16,882 nt of DNA from Spirochaeta sp. (GCA_030635565.1 DAOVYP010000013.1:1-16882); one strand, 5' to 3'; positions 1 to 7,877 are shown, numbered from the stretch's first letter. Translations and numbers: made by a program. The notes: generated from the letters alone by a model not told the origin.

Positions 1-2
1 TC

Positions 3-356
3 GCAGCCCACCATGACGATGAAGAAATCACTTCTCCGGAAGGTGTTATTGTTCAATTGGCCGACGCTATTTCCGCCGCACGTCCCGGTGCACGCCGGGA
101 GACCCTGGACAATTACATCAAGCGTCTTGAGAATCTTGAGAAGATCGCCATGGGTTTCGACGGAGTAGACAAGGTTTTTGCCATTCAGGCCGGACGGGAA
201 TTGCGAATTATGGTGAACCATGAACGTGTGAGCGATAATCAGTCCAGGCAGCTGGCAAAGGACATTGCCAGGGATATTGAGGATCAGCTGAAATTCCCCG
301 GACGAATCAGGGTTACGATTATCAGGGAAACACGGGTCGTCGAGTACGCACGGTAA
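3..356 (+). CDS. rny: Ribonuclease Y, C-terminal part (partial, starts before window)
   Basis: RNase Y is a membrane-anchored endoribonuclease that starts mRNA decay in many bacteria. The reading frame is open from base 3 and ends with TAA at 354-356, so about 117 C-terminal residues are visible. They begin with the tail of the HD metal-dependent phosphohydrolase domain (AAHHDDEE) and continue through the highly conserved [14 protein letters not shown] stretch. The conserved end, with [10 protein letters not shown] close to the stop, is typical of the family. The N-terminal membrane segment, coiled coil, KH domain and most of the HD domain lie outside the window. An internal TTG at 57 is not a credible start because homology continues upstream of it. 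The next gene, ymdB, starts 55 bp downstream, the same neighbour pair as in Bacillus. The identification is very secure. Confidence 0.96.
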   Translation, partial: AAHHDDEEITSPEGVIVQLADAISAARPGARRETLDNYIKRLENLEKIAMGFDGVDKVFAIQAGRELRIMVNHERVSDNQSRQLAKDIARDIEDQLKFPGRIRVTIIRETRVVEYAR

Positions 357-411
357 GCGACAATATTATTGAATTAAGTGTCTGTTGCGTTCATGACGGG
401 AGAGTCATGCC

Positions 412-1209
412 ATGAAAACCCTACGAATACTCTTTCTCGGAGACCTTGTCGGTCAGCCGGGGCTTCGAGCACTGTACGTCGGTCTCTCACCGCTGGTGAA
501 GGAGACCGGCGCACAGCTGGTTGTTGTCAACGGTGAGAATCTGGCTGAAGGTTTTGGCCTGACTCCTGATGACAAAGATAAACTTTTCGAAATTGGGGTG
601 TCGGTAATTACAAGCGGAAACCATATCTGGCAGCGTGATGATATTTTTCCGGTACTCGATACCGAGAAGAGGCTGCTCAGACCGGATAATTACCCTCCTG
701 GTGCCCCGGGTCATGGAAGCGTTATCGTGGAAGCTTCCGGTACACCTGTGGGTATCTTGAATCTTCAGGGGCGCGAAAGAATGGGAGCTTCGGTGGATTG
801 CCCATTCCGGGCTGCAAAAAAAGCTGTTTCAAAGCTGCGGGAAAAGACGAAGTGCATTATCGTCGATTTTCACGCCGAAGATGTCCGGGAAAAAGAGGCA
901 ATGTTCCACCATCTTGACGGCAGGGTTTCCGCCGTTTTTGGTACACACACCCATGTACCGACGACGGATGAGAGAATTCTTCCCGGGGGTACTGCTGTGG
1001 TTACCGACCTGGGTATGTGCGGTCCCGAGGGCAGTGTCATCGGAACACGGCCTGAGTTGTCAATTCGGCGATCGCTGACTCAGTTACCCCTCAGGATGGA
1101 AGTGCATGATGCTCCGGCCTCTCTGCAGGGAGTGCTCCTGGTAATCGACCCGAAAACCGGCAAGGCCGTATCGATCGAAAGGATTCGGCGTATCCCGGAG
1201 GCCGTCTGA
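412..1209 (+). CDS. ymdB: YmdB-family metallophosphoesterase (TIGR00282 type)
   Basis: This 265-residue protein matches the YmdB family, whose studied members are metal-dependent cyclic-nucleotide phosphodiesterases (2',3'-cAMP activity) tied to RNase Y function in Bacillus. All expected metal and catalytic positions are visible: GDLVG near residue 11, NGEN at 40-43, SGNHIW with N70 and H71, DFHAE with H154, and GTHTHVPT with H179 and H181. Length is normal for the family and there is no signal peptide, so it should be cytoplasmic. The ATG at 412 follows a purine-rich gggagag at 399-405. It lies 55 bp after rny and its stop is 3 bp before tlyA, so the three genes are probably co-transcribed. 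The exact physiological substrate here is not known. Confidence 0.93.
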   Translation: MKTLRILFLGDLVGQPGLRALYVGLSPLVKETGAQLVVVNGENLAEGFGLTPDDKDKLFEIGVSVITSGNHIWQRDDIFPVLDTEKRLLRPDNYPPGAPGHGSVIVEASGTPVGILNLQGRERMGASVDCPFRAAKKAVSKLREKTKCIIVDFHAEDVREKEAMFHHLDGRVSAVFGTHTHVPTTDERILPGGTAVVTDLGMCGPEGSVIGTRPELSIRRSLTQLPLRMEVHDAPASLQGVLLVIDPKTGKAVSIERIRRIPEAV

Positions 1210-1212
1210 TCG

Positions 1213-2019
1213 ATGGCCGTCAAACGCCGATCAGACAGAACCCTGCTCAACCGTCTCCTGGCGGAAAGATACCCCGATATTGATCCTCAAAAACTGTATT
1301 CTGCTGTTCTCTGTGGAGAAATCATTGTGAATGGTGAAAAGCTGCGGGACCCGGGAGCTCTTGTTCCGAAGGCGGCAGATGTCGTTTGGAAGACTGATAA
1401 GTATGTCGGGCGCGGCGGATTGAAACTGGAGGGGGCTCTGGACGAACTGGCACTGGATCCGAAAGGTATGGTCTGCCTGGATGCCGGTTCCTCGACCGGC
1501 GGTTTCACTGATTGTCTTCTGTCCCGTGGAGCTTCCTGCATTCATGCAGTCGATGTCGGCTATAACCAGCTTGCATGGAGAATAAGATCGGATGACAGGG
1601 TTGCGGTGCATGAGCGGACGAATCTGATGGATCTTTCACGGGCTGACCTGAACCCTCATCCGGAATTCGCCGTTGCCGATTTGTCCTTCCGTTCACTCAG
1701 AGGGGCAGCTTCGAAACTCCTCACACTCACTGACGGGGGTATCGTACTGGCACTTGTGAAGCCCCAATTCGAACAGCCGGCGGAGGAGGACTTCGACGGT
1801 ATCGTCAGGACTCATGAGGCCAGGGCCGCAGTATTGAAATCCCTGATATCCGATCTGCTCATCGAAGGTGTGCATGTTCATGATGCCGTCGTTTCTGGGG
1901 TGAGGGGCCGGAAGGGTAACGCCGAGATATTCCTGCTGCTGTCTGGAAAAGTCGCAGATGATCCGCTTTACGTGGAGAGGCGCATAGATATGGCGCTGGA
2001 TATGGCGGGACGACGTTAG
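1213..2019 (+). CDS. tlyA: TlyA family rRNA (cytidine-2'-O)-methyltransferase
   Basis: TlyA proteins are SAM-dependent 2'-O-methyltransferases acting on rRNA. They were historically called hemolysins. Residues 8-60 form an S4 RNA-binding domain (LLAERYPDIDPQKLYSAVLC and the G-E-IIVNGEKLRDPG strand). The RrmJ/FtsJ-like methyltransferase domain follows: CLDAGSSTGGFTD at 88-100 is the SAM-binding motif I. The K-D-K-E catalytic set is complete, with K71 in GGLKLEGAL, D156 in VADLSF, K183 in LVKPQFE and E238 in KGNAEIF. The 268-residue length is typical. The ATG at 1213 is preceded by GGAGG at 1197-1201, inside the end of ymdB, so translation is probably coupled. The haemolysin name in old annotations should not be taken as function. 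Confidence 0.94.
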   Translation: MAVKRRSDRTLLNRLLAERYPDIDPQKLYSAVLCGEIIVNGEKLRDPGALVPKAADVVWKTDKYVGRGGLKLEGALDELALDPKGMVCLDAGSSTGGFTDCLLSRGASCIHAVDVGYNQLAWRIRSDDRVAVHERTNLMDLSRADLNPHPEFAVADLSFRSLRGAASKLLTLTDGGIVLALVKPQFEQPAEEDFDGIVRTHEARAAVLKSLISDLLIEGVHVHDAVVSGVRGRKGNAEIFLLLSGKVADDPLYVERRIDMALDMAGRR

Positions 2020-2084
2020 GAGTTTGTCGGGCTCAGGCATTTCCGTGTCGCTCATTTGTCGAATATATTCCGGTCGGTTTATAC

Positions 2085-2205
2085 AGTGTTCCCAACCTTG
2101 TCACACTTCACGTGAAACCCCGTTAATTTCGACCTCCGACCGATTTCAGATTTATCCAGCGACCCTTTAAGATGTCAACGGCTTTTGTGACAGGTTGGGG
2201 ACACT
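2085..2205. repeat. ~121-bp segment bounded by ~20-bp inverted repeats (MITE-like)
   Basis: The left arm at 2085-2105 (agtgttcccaacc...) is nearly the reverse complement of the right arm at 2186-2205, with one mismatch and one 1-nt indel over 20-21 positions. Inside lie a perfect 10-bp palindrome, ttcacgtgaa, at 2107-2116 and a shorter pair ccgtt (2120-2124)/aacgg (2178-2182). A further pair, cggtcgg at 2071-2077 and ccgaccg at 2136-2142, straddles the left arm. The segment fills the gap between convergent tlyA and the GerMN gene. Inverted ends without coding capacity suggest a miniature transposable element or a bulky structured RNA. I see no clear target-site duplication and no U-tract typical of an intrinsic terminator. 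Confidence 0.5.
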
Positions 2206-2214
2206 CATGCCGGT

Positions 2215-2961
2215 TTAAAAATCATCCCGGCCCAACGGAGCTCCCACCCAGAAGCCCTCACCACCGAGATAATCGATTCGCTGGCCCTCTACGAGGAATT
2301 GAACTTTATCCACGGTGGAGAATTCAGTGGCGGTAAATACGATTTGTTCCACCTGCGCACTGTATCCTTCGATACCCAATGCGTTGAAGCGAAACTGTTC
2401 GTTGAAATCAAGGAAGGCGACGCCCCCTTCAATTCGTGCGCCGATCAGTTCAGATCCTTCGGGAATGAGAGAGAGTACATCATTTGACAGCTCGCCCGGG
2501 CGTGGACCGTCAATGAGGGATCTGATGGAAGTGGTAAGGGGTGATCCGCTTGCAGGTACGGGACGAAGAACACCTTTTATGCTGATTTTACCTTCATCGC
2601 TGACACGTACAAAAAAAAGTCGCGCCGTTGTTTCGCCGGCAGCTCCACTTTCTGCAGATTCAGTCGATCCGGTCTCCGCAATCGATTCTTCCGGCTGTTC
2701 GGGAACTCCAAGTTCCACAACAGGATCTGCGGCGGTGGTCTGAATACTGTCGTTTACCACCCTCTCGATAACCGGACCGGCGCCGTCGTCCGTCATACCG
2801 GCTGTTCTCACCGGAAACAGTGCTCCGACTGTTCGCCGGTCCAGAAACAGTATCACCAGAACAAGGAGAACACCGGCAATGATACTTAAGATGATCGTTG
2901 TCCGGTCTATCCTGGATTTTTTTTTGGGGTTACGGCGGGGATCTCTGCGGGAGGAGCTCAT
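2215..2961 (-). CDS. Membrane-anchored GerMN-domain protein
   Basis: This 248-residue protein has a very basic N-terminus (residues 1-22, rich in R and K) followed by a single hydrophobic segment at about 24-43 (TTIILSIIAGVLLVLVILFL). It is predicted to be anchored with most of the chain outside the cytoplasm. Residues ~48-105 are a low-complexity acidic and Ser/Thr/Glu-rich linker. The C-terminal ~135 residues look like a GerMN domain: FFVRVSD, SIRSLIDGP, LIPEGSELIGARIEGGVAFLDF and a VDKVQFLVEG strand. GerMN occurs in spore germination protein GerM and in LpqB-like envelope proteins, but its biochemical role is not settled, so no specific function is claimed. AAGGAG lies 13 nt before the ATG, farther than ideal, and a TATAAT sits in between. 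The gene is divergent from ptsI. Confidence 0.82.
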   Translation of the reverse strand: MSSSRRDPRRNPKKKSRIDRTTIILSIIAGVLLVLVILFLDRRTVGALFPVRTAGMTDDGAGPVIERVVNDSIQTTAADPVVELGVPEQPEESIAETGSTESAESGAAGETTARLFFVRVSDEGKISIKGVLRPVPASGSPLTTSIRSLIDGPRPGELSNDVLSLIPEGSELIGARIEGGVAFLDFNEQFRFNALGIEGYSAQVEQIVFTATEFSTVDKVQFLVEGQRIDYLGGEGFWVGAPLGRDDF

Positions 2962-2966
2962 GGATC

Positions 2967-2972
2967 ATTATA
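2967..2972 (-). promoter_or_regulatory. Perfect TATAAT -10 hexamer just before the GerMN start codon
   Basis: On the minus strand TATAAT occupies 2972-2967 and the ATG begins at 2961, so a typical start site 7 nt downstream would fall at the A of the ATG. No good -35 is present; the best candidate at 18-nt spacing is tggtcc, a 3/6 match. If used, it would give a leaderless transcript and the AAGGAG further upstream would be irrelevant. The alternative is an upstream promoter using that Shine-Dalgarno sequence. Confidence 0.3.
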
Positions 2973-3017
2973 GGCTCCTTTAGTGAAATCGGACCAGTGA
3001 ATATCTGTTTTTCTCAT

Positions 3018-3047
3018 TTGACAGATGTCGTGATATGTCCGTAATAT
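3018..3047 (+). promoter_or_regulatory. Predicted sigma-70-type promoter of ptsI (leaderless start)
   Basis: A perfect -35 hexamer, TTGACA, lies at 3018-3023, followed after 18 nt by TAATAT at 3042-3047 (4/6 match to TATAAT). The expected transcription start near 3054 is at the ATG of 3056. Neither this ATG nor the one at 3035 has a Shine-Dalgarno sequence. If the promoter is right, the 3035 ATG lies between the -35 and -10 and cannot be the start of this transcript. Confidence 0.5.
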
Positions 3048-3055
3048 TTACACGA

Positions 3056-4792
3056 ATGAGGGAATTTAAAGGCATACCAGCATCTCCGGGCATCGCTATT
3101 CATCACGCTTTTGCCCATTATGCCGATTCTGTCCCCGTTCCACGGTACTCCGTTCCCGAATCTGAAGTAGAAAATGAATGGCACAGGTATCAGAGTGCCG
3201 TGGAACGTGCCGCTTCGGAGATAAGAGGCATAAAGGAAACCCTGGGCCCGTCACATTCGGATCAGCATCTGCTTCTGGACGCCCAGCTGCTCATGCTCCA
3301 CGATCCGGAAATGAATGAGCAGATAAAAAAGACTCTTCCCGAGACCCTGCTGAATGTTGAATGGATACTCTCTGAATATATCGAGAGAATGGTGAATATC
3401 CTGGAGGCTTCAGGAGATGAATATCTGGCGGAACGTTCGCTGGATATCCTGGACGTCTCAAGGCGAATCACAAATCAGCTGCTTTATCGGGAACGACTTT
3501 CCCTGGCCCTGATCGATAAGGAAGTTGTACTCGTTTCCCCGAATCTCATGCCTTCGGAGACCATAATGCTGGATCCTGAGAAGGTGAGAGGTATTGCCCT
3601 TGATGCCGGGGGTCGAACATCGCATACGGCAATCCTGGCCCGATCATTAGGAATCCCTGCAGTTCTGGGTCTGAGGAATATCTGTCGCGGTATCAAACCT
3701 GATGAACTGATTATCATCGACGGTAACCGGGGAATCGTCACTGTCGACCCGGATGAGGAAACCCTCCTCAGATATCGGAGAAAACTCAAGGAACTGGAGA
3801 AGCGGGAGACCCAGCTCAGCGGGCTGAGAAATCTGCCGGCGGAGACTACCGACGGCAGGCGAATATCCCTAATGGCCAATATCGAAATTCCCGAAGAGAT
3901 TGAGTCGGTCATCACATCCAACGCTCAAGGTGTCGGGTTGTTCCGCAGTGAATTTCTATTTATGAATCCCCGGGAACTGCCAGATGAAGATCGTCAGTAC
4001 CGGGCTTATGTCCAGGTTCTGGAGGCCATGGGCGATAAACCGGTGACGATCAGAACCCTGGATGTCGGAGGTGACAAACTTTTACCGTCTATGGATTGGT
4101 CCGACGAGAAAAATCCGCTCCTGGGCTGGCGAGCCATCCGGTTCTGTCTGGAAGAAGAAGAAATATTCCGTACACAGCTCAGGGCAATGCTCCGGGCTTC
4201 CGCACACGGGAACCTGCGCATCATGTTCCCGTTGATATCAAATGCCGGGGAATTGGACGCCGCATTGGGTATACTTGAGGAAGAACGCCGGGATCTGGCG
4301 GCCTGCGGGACTCCGATGGCGGAGAATCTCCCGATTGGTATCATGATTGAAGTGCCGTCGGCTGTCCTGATATCCGATATTCTGGCCTTGAAAGCGGATT
4401 TCTTTTCCATAGGAACCAACGATCTCATTCAATACACCATGGCGGTGGATCGGGGAAATGAGAAAATCGCACCGTTATATCAGCCGTATCATCCCGCCTT
4501 GTGGCGTCTGATAAAGATGACCGTTGATAACGGTAAAGACGCCGGAATCGCCGTGGGACTCTGCGGTGAGGTGGCAAGCGATCCGGCATCCGCTGTGCTG
4601 CTCATGGCCCTCGGGCTGGATGAGTTGTCCATGGGTGCTTTCAGTATCCCCCCGGTCAAGCGTATAATCCGATCGGTCAGTGCGGGTGAGGCTTCCGCCG
4701 TTCTGGAAAAGGTAATGACTATGGCCACCAGTGAAGAGGTAGAATCATACCTGCATGGATGGTTGGGGGAAAAGTTTGACGATCAAGAATAA
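3056..4792 (+). CDS. ptsI: Phosphoenolpyruvate-protein phosphotransferase (PTS enzyme I)
   Basis: Enzyme I transfers phosphate from PEP to HPr. From the ATG at 3056 the protein has 578 residues, starting MREFKGIPASPGIAI, which aligns with the usual EI start. An ATG at 3035 would add seven residues. The phosphohistidine is in GGRTSHTAIL (H190 in this numbering). LDVGGDK, GTNDLIQYTMAVDRGNEKI and the active-site Cys of GLCGEVASDP (C503) are all present, and the His-Cys distance of 313 residues is as in E. coli EI. The HPr-binding helical domain occupies roughly residues 25-140. No ptsH or sugar-specific EII gene is nearby, so the role may be regulatory as well as transport; that is inference. 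The 3' end overlaps der. Confidence 0.95.
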   Translation: MREFKGIPASPGIAIHHAFAHYADSVPVPRYSVPESEVENEWHRYQSAVERAASEIRGIKETLGPSHSDQHLLLDAQLLMLHDPEMNEQIKKTLPETLLNVEWILSEYIERMVNILEASGDEYLAERSLDILDVSRRITNQLLYRERLSLALIDKEVVLVSPNLMPSETIMLDPEKVRGIALDAGGRTSHTAILARSLGIPAVLGLRNICRGIKPDELIIIDGNRGIVTVDPDEETLLRYRRKLKELEKRETQLSGLRNLPAETTDGRRISLMANIEIPEEIESVITSNAQGVGLFRSEFLFMNPRELPDEDRQYRAYVQVLEAMGDKPVTIRTLDVGGDKLLPSMDWSDEKNPLLGWRAIRFCLEEEEIFRTQLRAMLRASAHGNLRIMFPLISNAGELDAALGILEEERRDLAACGTPMAENLPIGIMIEVPSAVLISDILALKADFFSIGTNDLIQYTMAVDRGNEKIAPLYQPYHPALWRLIKMTVDNGKDAGIAVGLCGEVASDPASAVLLMALGLDELSMGAFSIPPVKRIIRSVSAGEASAVLEKVMTMATSEEVESYLHGWLGEKFDDQE

Positions 4793-6137
4793 ACGGCGTC
4801 CCAGGGTTGTTATAGCCGGACGTCCCAATGTAGGAAAATCCACCCTCTTCAACCGGCTTTACGGTCGACGGCGGGCGATTACCGATCCCACTCCGGGTGT
4901 CACCCGGGACGCTATAGAAGAACAATGCTCCCTGGCCGGGATTCCCATCATTCTGGTGGATACCGGCGGAGTCAAGGTGGAGTACGAAGATGTATTCGAC
5001 GAAATCGTCGTCGACCGATCTCTTTCCGCACTGGATGGAGCTGATCTTATCCTCTTTCTGGTGGAAATAGGTGAAATGACTGCCGAGGATCATTTACTGG
5101 TTGATGAGCTCCGGGGCAGATCGGATCGGGTCATCCTGGTTGTCAATAAAGCCGATATCCCTGAAAAGGATTATCAGGCTTCCGATTTTTACTCGACGGG
5201 CCTTGGAGAGCCCATCCCCGTTTCCGCCGCTCATGGTCGGAACATGGACCGTCTGGCCGAAATCGTCAGAGAAAAGCTGGAAGCTGCGATTGAAAGAATT
5301 TCCGATGAAGAAGATGAAACCGGCCTGAGGGAAAAGAGCGATTCCGATCTGGTTCTGGCACTGGTAGGTAAACCGAATGTCGGAAAATCAACCCTGGCCA
5401 ACAGGTTATCGGGAGGGGAGAATTCACTGGTTTCCGATATTGCCGGTACAACTCGTGATACTGTTGCCGCCAGTGCTGAGTACAAGGGCCGCCGCTTGAG
5501 GATTGTCGATACTGCGGGAATGCGGCGCAAGGCCAGGGTTGCGGAGAATGTTGAATATTATTCGGTGAACCGTGCCATCAGAGCCATGTTTGAAGCGGAT
5601 GTCACCGTACTGCTCATTGATGCGGATGAAGGATTGTCCGAGCAGGATAAGAAGATTACCGCACAGGCGGTAAAAAAAGGCCGAACAGTCGTGATGGCCC
5701 TCAACAAGTGGGATGAAAAAGTTCCTGATCGGGCGAAACTGAAGAAAGCGACAGACCGGATTCGCTTTCAGTTCCCCGTGCTGGACTGGGCACCGCTCAA
5801 CCCCGTATCCGCGCTGAAAGGTTATGGCGTCCCCGAACTGCTGGACACCATCCTCAAGGCCGACCATCAGCAGAACCGCCGTGTGGATACCTCCGAGCTG
5901 AACAAGGCCGTATCCGAATGGGTGGATCTGACACCGCCTCCAACCAGGAAAGGGCGCTCTTACAAGGTCCGTTACGTCACCCAGGTTTCAGTGAAACCTG
6001 TTCGTTTCATCGCCTTCGTCAATCGAAAGACCGGATTTCCGGATTCCTACAGGCGATTTCTCATCAATCAGATACGGCGTGAATTCGGTTTCAACCTGGT
6101 TCCCGTGGAAATGGAATTGAGAGAGGGTAAAAAATGA
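4755..6137 (+). CDS. der: Ribosome biogenesis GTPase Der (EngA)
   Basis: Der is an essential tandem GTPase that binds the 50S ribosomal subunit during assembly. Both G domains are intact. The first has GRPNVGKS at 22-29, DTGG near 69 and NKAD at 131-134. The second has GKPNVGKS at 205-212, DTAGMRRKA near 252 and NKWD at 317-320. The C-terminal ~90 residues form the KH-like domain. The 460-residue length is normal. The ATG at 4755 overlaps ptsI by 38 nt; a TTG at 4776, with a G-rich ggggga just before it, is an alternative start that would remove seven non-conserved residues. Overlap with ptsI implies co-transcription. The stop codon is immediately followed by a dispersed repeat. Confidence 0.94.
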   Translation: MDGWGKSLTIKNKRRPRVVIAGRPNVGKSTLFNRLYGRRRAITDPTPGVTRDAIEEQCSLAGIPIILVDTGGVKVEYEDVFDEIVVDRSLSALDGADLILFLVEIGEMTAEDHLLVDELRGRSDRVILVVNKADIPEKDYQASDFYSTGLGEPIPVSAAHGRNMDRLAEIVREKLEAAIERISDEEDETGLREKSDSDLVLALVGKPNVGKSTLANRLSGGENSLVSDIAGTTRDTVAASAEYKGRRLRIVDTAGMRRKARVAENVEYYSVNRAIRAMFEADVTVLLIDADEGLSEQDKKITAQAVKKGRTVVMALNKWDEKVPDRAKLKKATDRIRFQFPVLDWAPLNPVSALKGYGVPELLDTILKADHQQNRRVDTSELNKAVSEWVDLTPPPTRKGRSYKVRYVTQVSVKPVRFIAFVNRKTGFPDSYRRFLINQIRREFGFNLVPVEMELREGKK

Positions 6138-6163
6138 CCTCCTCGCGGCCTCGCATGAAATTG

Positions 6164-6317
6164 ATTCCCAAGCGAAATGAGAGGAGTGAACTTGTTCATT
6201 TCCGAATGAGCGCAGGGAAAGCATGGTTTCATACCCCGCGGCTCTGCCGCGGAACAGGGAGTCGCTTGAGCGACTCCGGGTCCAGGGCTCTGCCCAGGGG
6301 TATGATACCATTCATTC
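6164..6317 (+). repeat. Folded dispersed repeat, copy 1 (~154 bp)
   Basis: This segment is about 85% identical by eye to 7878-8030 in the same orientation. Its 3' two-thirds can fold into a cloverleaf-like structure. An outer stem pairs 6223-6237 with 6297-6311 (14 of 15 pairs). Inner hairpins are ccgcggc/gccgcgg at 6236-6252, a 9-bp stem at 6258-6277 (ggagtcgct/agcgactcc) and a gggc/gccc stem at 6285-6295. The ATG at 6302, the most likely start of the next gene, lies inside the right outer arm. The element begins only 26 bp after der. It carries no transposase, so it is a REP/MITE-like non-autonomous repeat. Confidence 0.85.
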
Positions 6318-7843
6318 TCCTGGCGTTGATATTCATTCCGGCTCTCAGCGCCGGAGCCGACGAGGCGGATCTGGTCCGTTTCCGGAACCTGCTCGAACGT
6401 TCGTCTTTCCCGGAGAACGATGAGACACGCCGCTTGCTGTCCGATACCGTTACGGCGCCGGCCTATCCGGCGGTGGAAACACTCTTCAAGATCAACAGGC
6501 AGCTTTCCGACGGCCGTCTGGTTCAGTTCGAAGTGAGAAAAGCCGTCCGGGACTGGTATCTGATTTTCCGGAACCAGCGGGGAAACGAACCCCGGGAAAC
6601 CTATCCCCTCTGGGGCAGGGGTACCTGGATTATAAAAAAAGATCTGCTCACCGGTTCCTACATACAGGCCAAGATTTTCCTCCAGGATGATGAGAACAGT
6701 TTCGTCAGGATTTTTCCCATGAAAGACAATCGCAGCAGATTGGATGTTCATCTCTACGGCAGACAGCTCGATGACGACGTCATCATTCCGGTATCCTTTG
6801 AAGAATTAATGCTGACGCCTTTCGCCCGAATCGCGGCTCTCACCGAACACTCCGTCGATTGGGATATGATTTTCCCGGATCCCGATTCCTACGGTTACCG
6901 GAATGTGGAACAACTTGTGAATGCCCTCGCATACTATGAGGAGTCCATCGAGGAGGTCGGGGATGCTGCGGTAAACGGTGCCGGACTGAATGTTTTCATC
7001 GAGTCCGGAGACCTTGTTCTCATTGGCGAGGCGACAAGTGGTGGCGGAACCCTTGAGAAAGGTCAGACCGGCCTGAACTGTTCCGGTTATGTGAAATGGG
7101 TGGCAGATGGATTGTATTCGGCCTGGTCTGGAACTCCCGGATCAAGACATCTGGATATCGATGTACTGCGCCAGACCACTTCCCGGAGCAACCGCAATCC
7201 ATGGAACGAGTCCCGATCAGCTTCCGGAGACGATGCCCGGGAGGACATGGAAGCACTTCTGCGGGACCCTCAATTCGGTCTGGATTGGAACCGGAATCTG
7301 GCATGGATCGTTGAGGAAACCCGATTGGGTAGAAATCTGTCCGCCGATGAGAAAGACGCTCTTGATACCGGGAAGCTGATCGGTATTCCCTATCGGAGGG
7401 ATCTGGGTTACAACCTGGATGATCTGGCTTCGGCCCTCTATCAGCTGGCCGCCGCAAGTCCGGGTGCTGTATATCTGGCAGCGGTGAATTCCCGGTTTTT
7501 ACCCGAACCCACCGAATCTGATCCCGATCCGATTCCCCTGCATCAGTATTGGCATGTGTCGATACTGGCTCCCTGGTTCGACAGTGGGAAAAATGGCACA
7601 GAGAGAGGCCGATTCCGGGTTGCGGTTCTGGATGTGGGTGATGTGTCCGAATCCCTGCTCCGGGATCCCCGATTGATCGGTGAACCCCGTTTCCCGGCCA
7701 ATATTATGAGTAACGCCACACGATATGCCCGGCTTGGACGTGATAATTCGGGGAATGCACTCATTCCCGAGGTGATGGTCCACCTGATCAGAATGGACGT
7801 TCCATCGGATTTCCAGCCGTCTCCTCTCCCCGAAGCCCGTTAG
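6302..7843 (+). CDS. Secreted protein with NlpC/P60-like Cys motif, function unknown
   Basis: From the ATG at 6302 the protein has 513 residues and opens with a clean signal peptide (MIPFILLALIFIPALSAGA), so export is expected. The frame stays open upstream to an ATG at 6134 that overlaps the der stop, but those 56 codons are translated repeat sequence and would put the signal peptide in the interior, so I reject that start. Near residue 258, GLNCSGYVKWV resembles the catalytic Cys motif of NlpC/P60-type peptidases, and QYWHVSIL around H418 could supply the His. This suggests a papain-like cell-wall hydrolase or transglutaminase fold, but the spacing of ~158 residues is long and the rest is not recognised. 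It is bracketed by two direct repeat copies and no clear Shine-Dalgarno sequence precedes it. Confidence 0.7.
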   Translation: MIPFILLALIFIPALSAGADEADLVRFRNLLERSSFPENDETRRLLSDTVTAPAYPAVETLFKINRQLSDGRLVQFEVRKAVRDWYLIFRNQRGNEPRETYPLWGRGTWIIKKDLLTGSYIQAKIFLQDDENSFVRIFPMKDNRSRLDVHLYGRQLDDDVIIPVSFEELMLTPFARIAALTEHSVDWDMIFPDPDSYGYRNVEQLVNALAYYEESIEEVGDAAVNGAGLNVFIESGDLVLIGEATSGGGTLEKGQTGLNCSGYVKWVADGLYSAWSGTPGSRHLDIDVLRQTTSRSNRNPWNESRSASGDDAREDMEALLRDPQFGLDWNRNLAWIVEETRLGRNLSADEKDALDTGKLIGIPYRRDLGYNLDDLASALYQLAAASPGAVYLAAVNSRFLPEPTESDPDPIPLHQYWHVSILAPWFDSGKNGTERGRFRVAVLDVGDVSESLLRDPRLIGEPRFPANIMSNATRYARLGRDNSGNALIPEVMVHLIRMDVPSDFQPSPLPEAR

Positions 7844-7877
7844 GGTCATGACGCTCAATATCTCACGCGTTATACTT

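Noticed and set aside
1213..2019. TlyA as a true haemolysin or toxin
   Set aside because: The S4 domain and complete K-D-K-E methyltransferase set point to rRNA 2'-O-methylation; the haemolysin label is historical.
3035..3055. Upstream ATG of ptsI adding seven residues
   Set aside because: It lies between the predicted -35 and -10, lacks a ribosome-binding site, and the family start aligns with the ATG at 3056. It cannot be fully excluded.
6134..6301. N-terminal 56-codon extension of the secreted protein, starting at the ATGA overlap with der
   Set aside because: The extension is entirely repeat sequence and would bury a clear signal peptide. It is kept only as a possible coupling route.
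6068..6751. A 227-codon minus-strand frame over the end of der, the repeat and the start of the secreted-protein gene
   Set aside because: It is antisense to two supported genes and has no recognisable motif, as expected of a shadow in GC-richer DNA.
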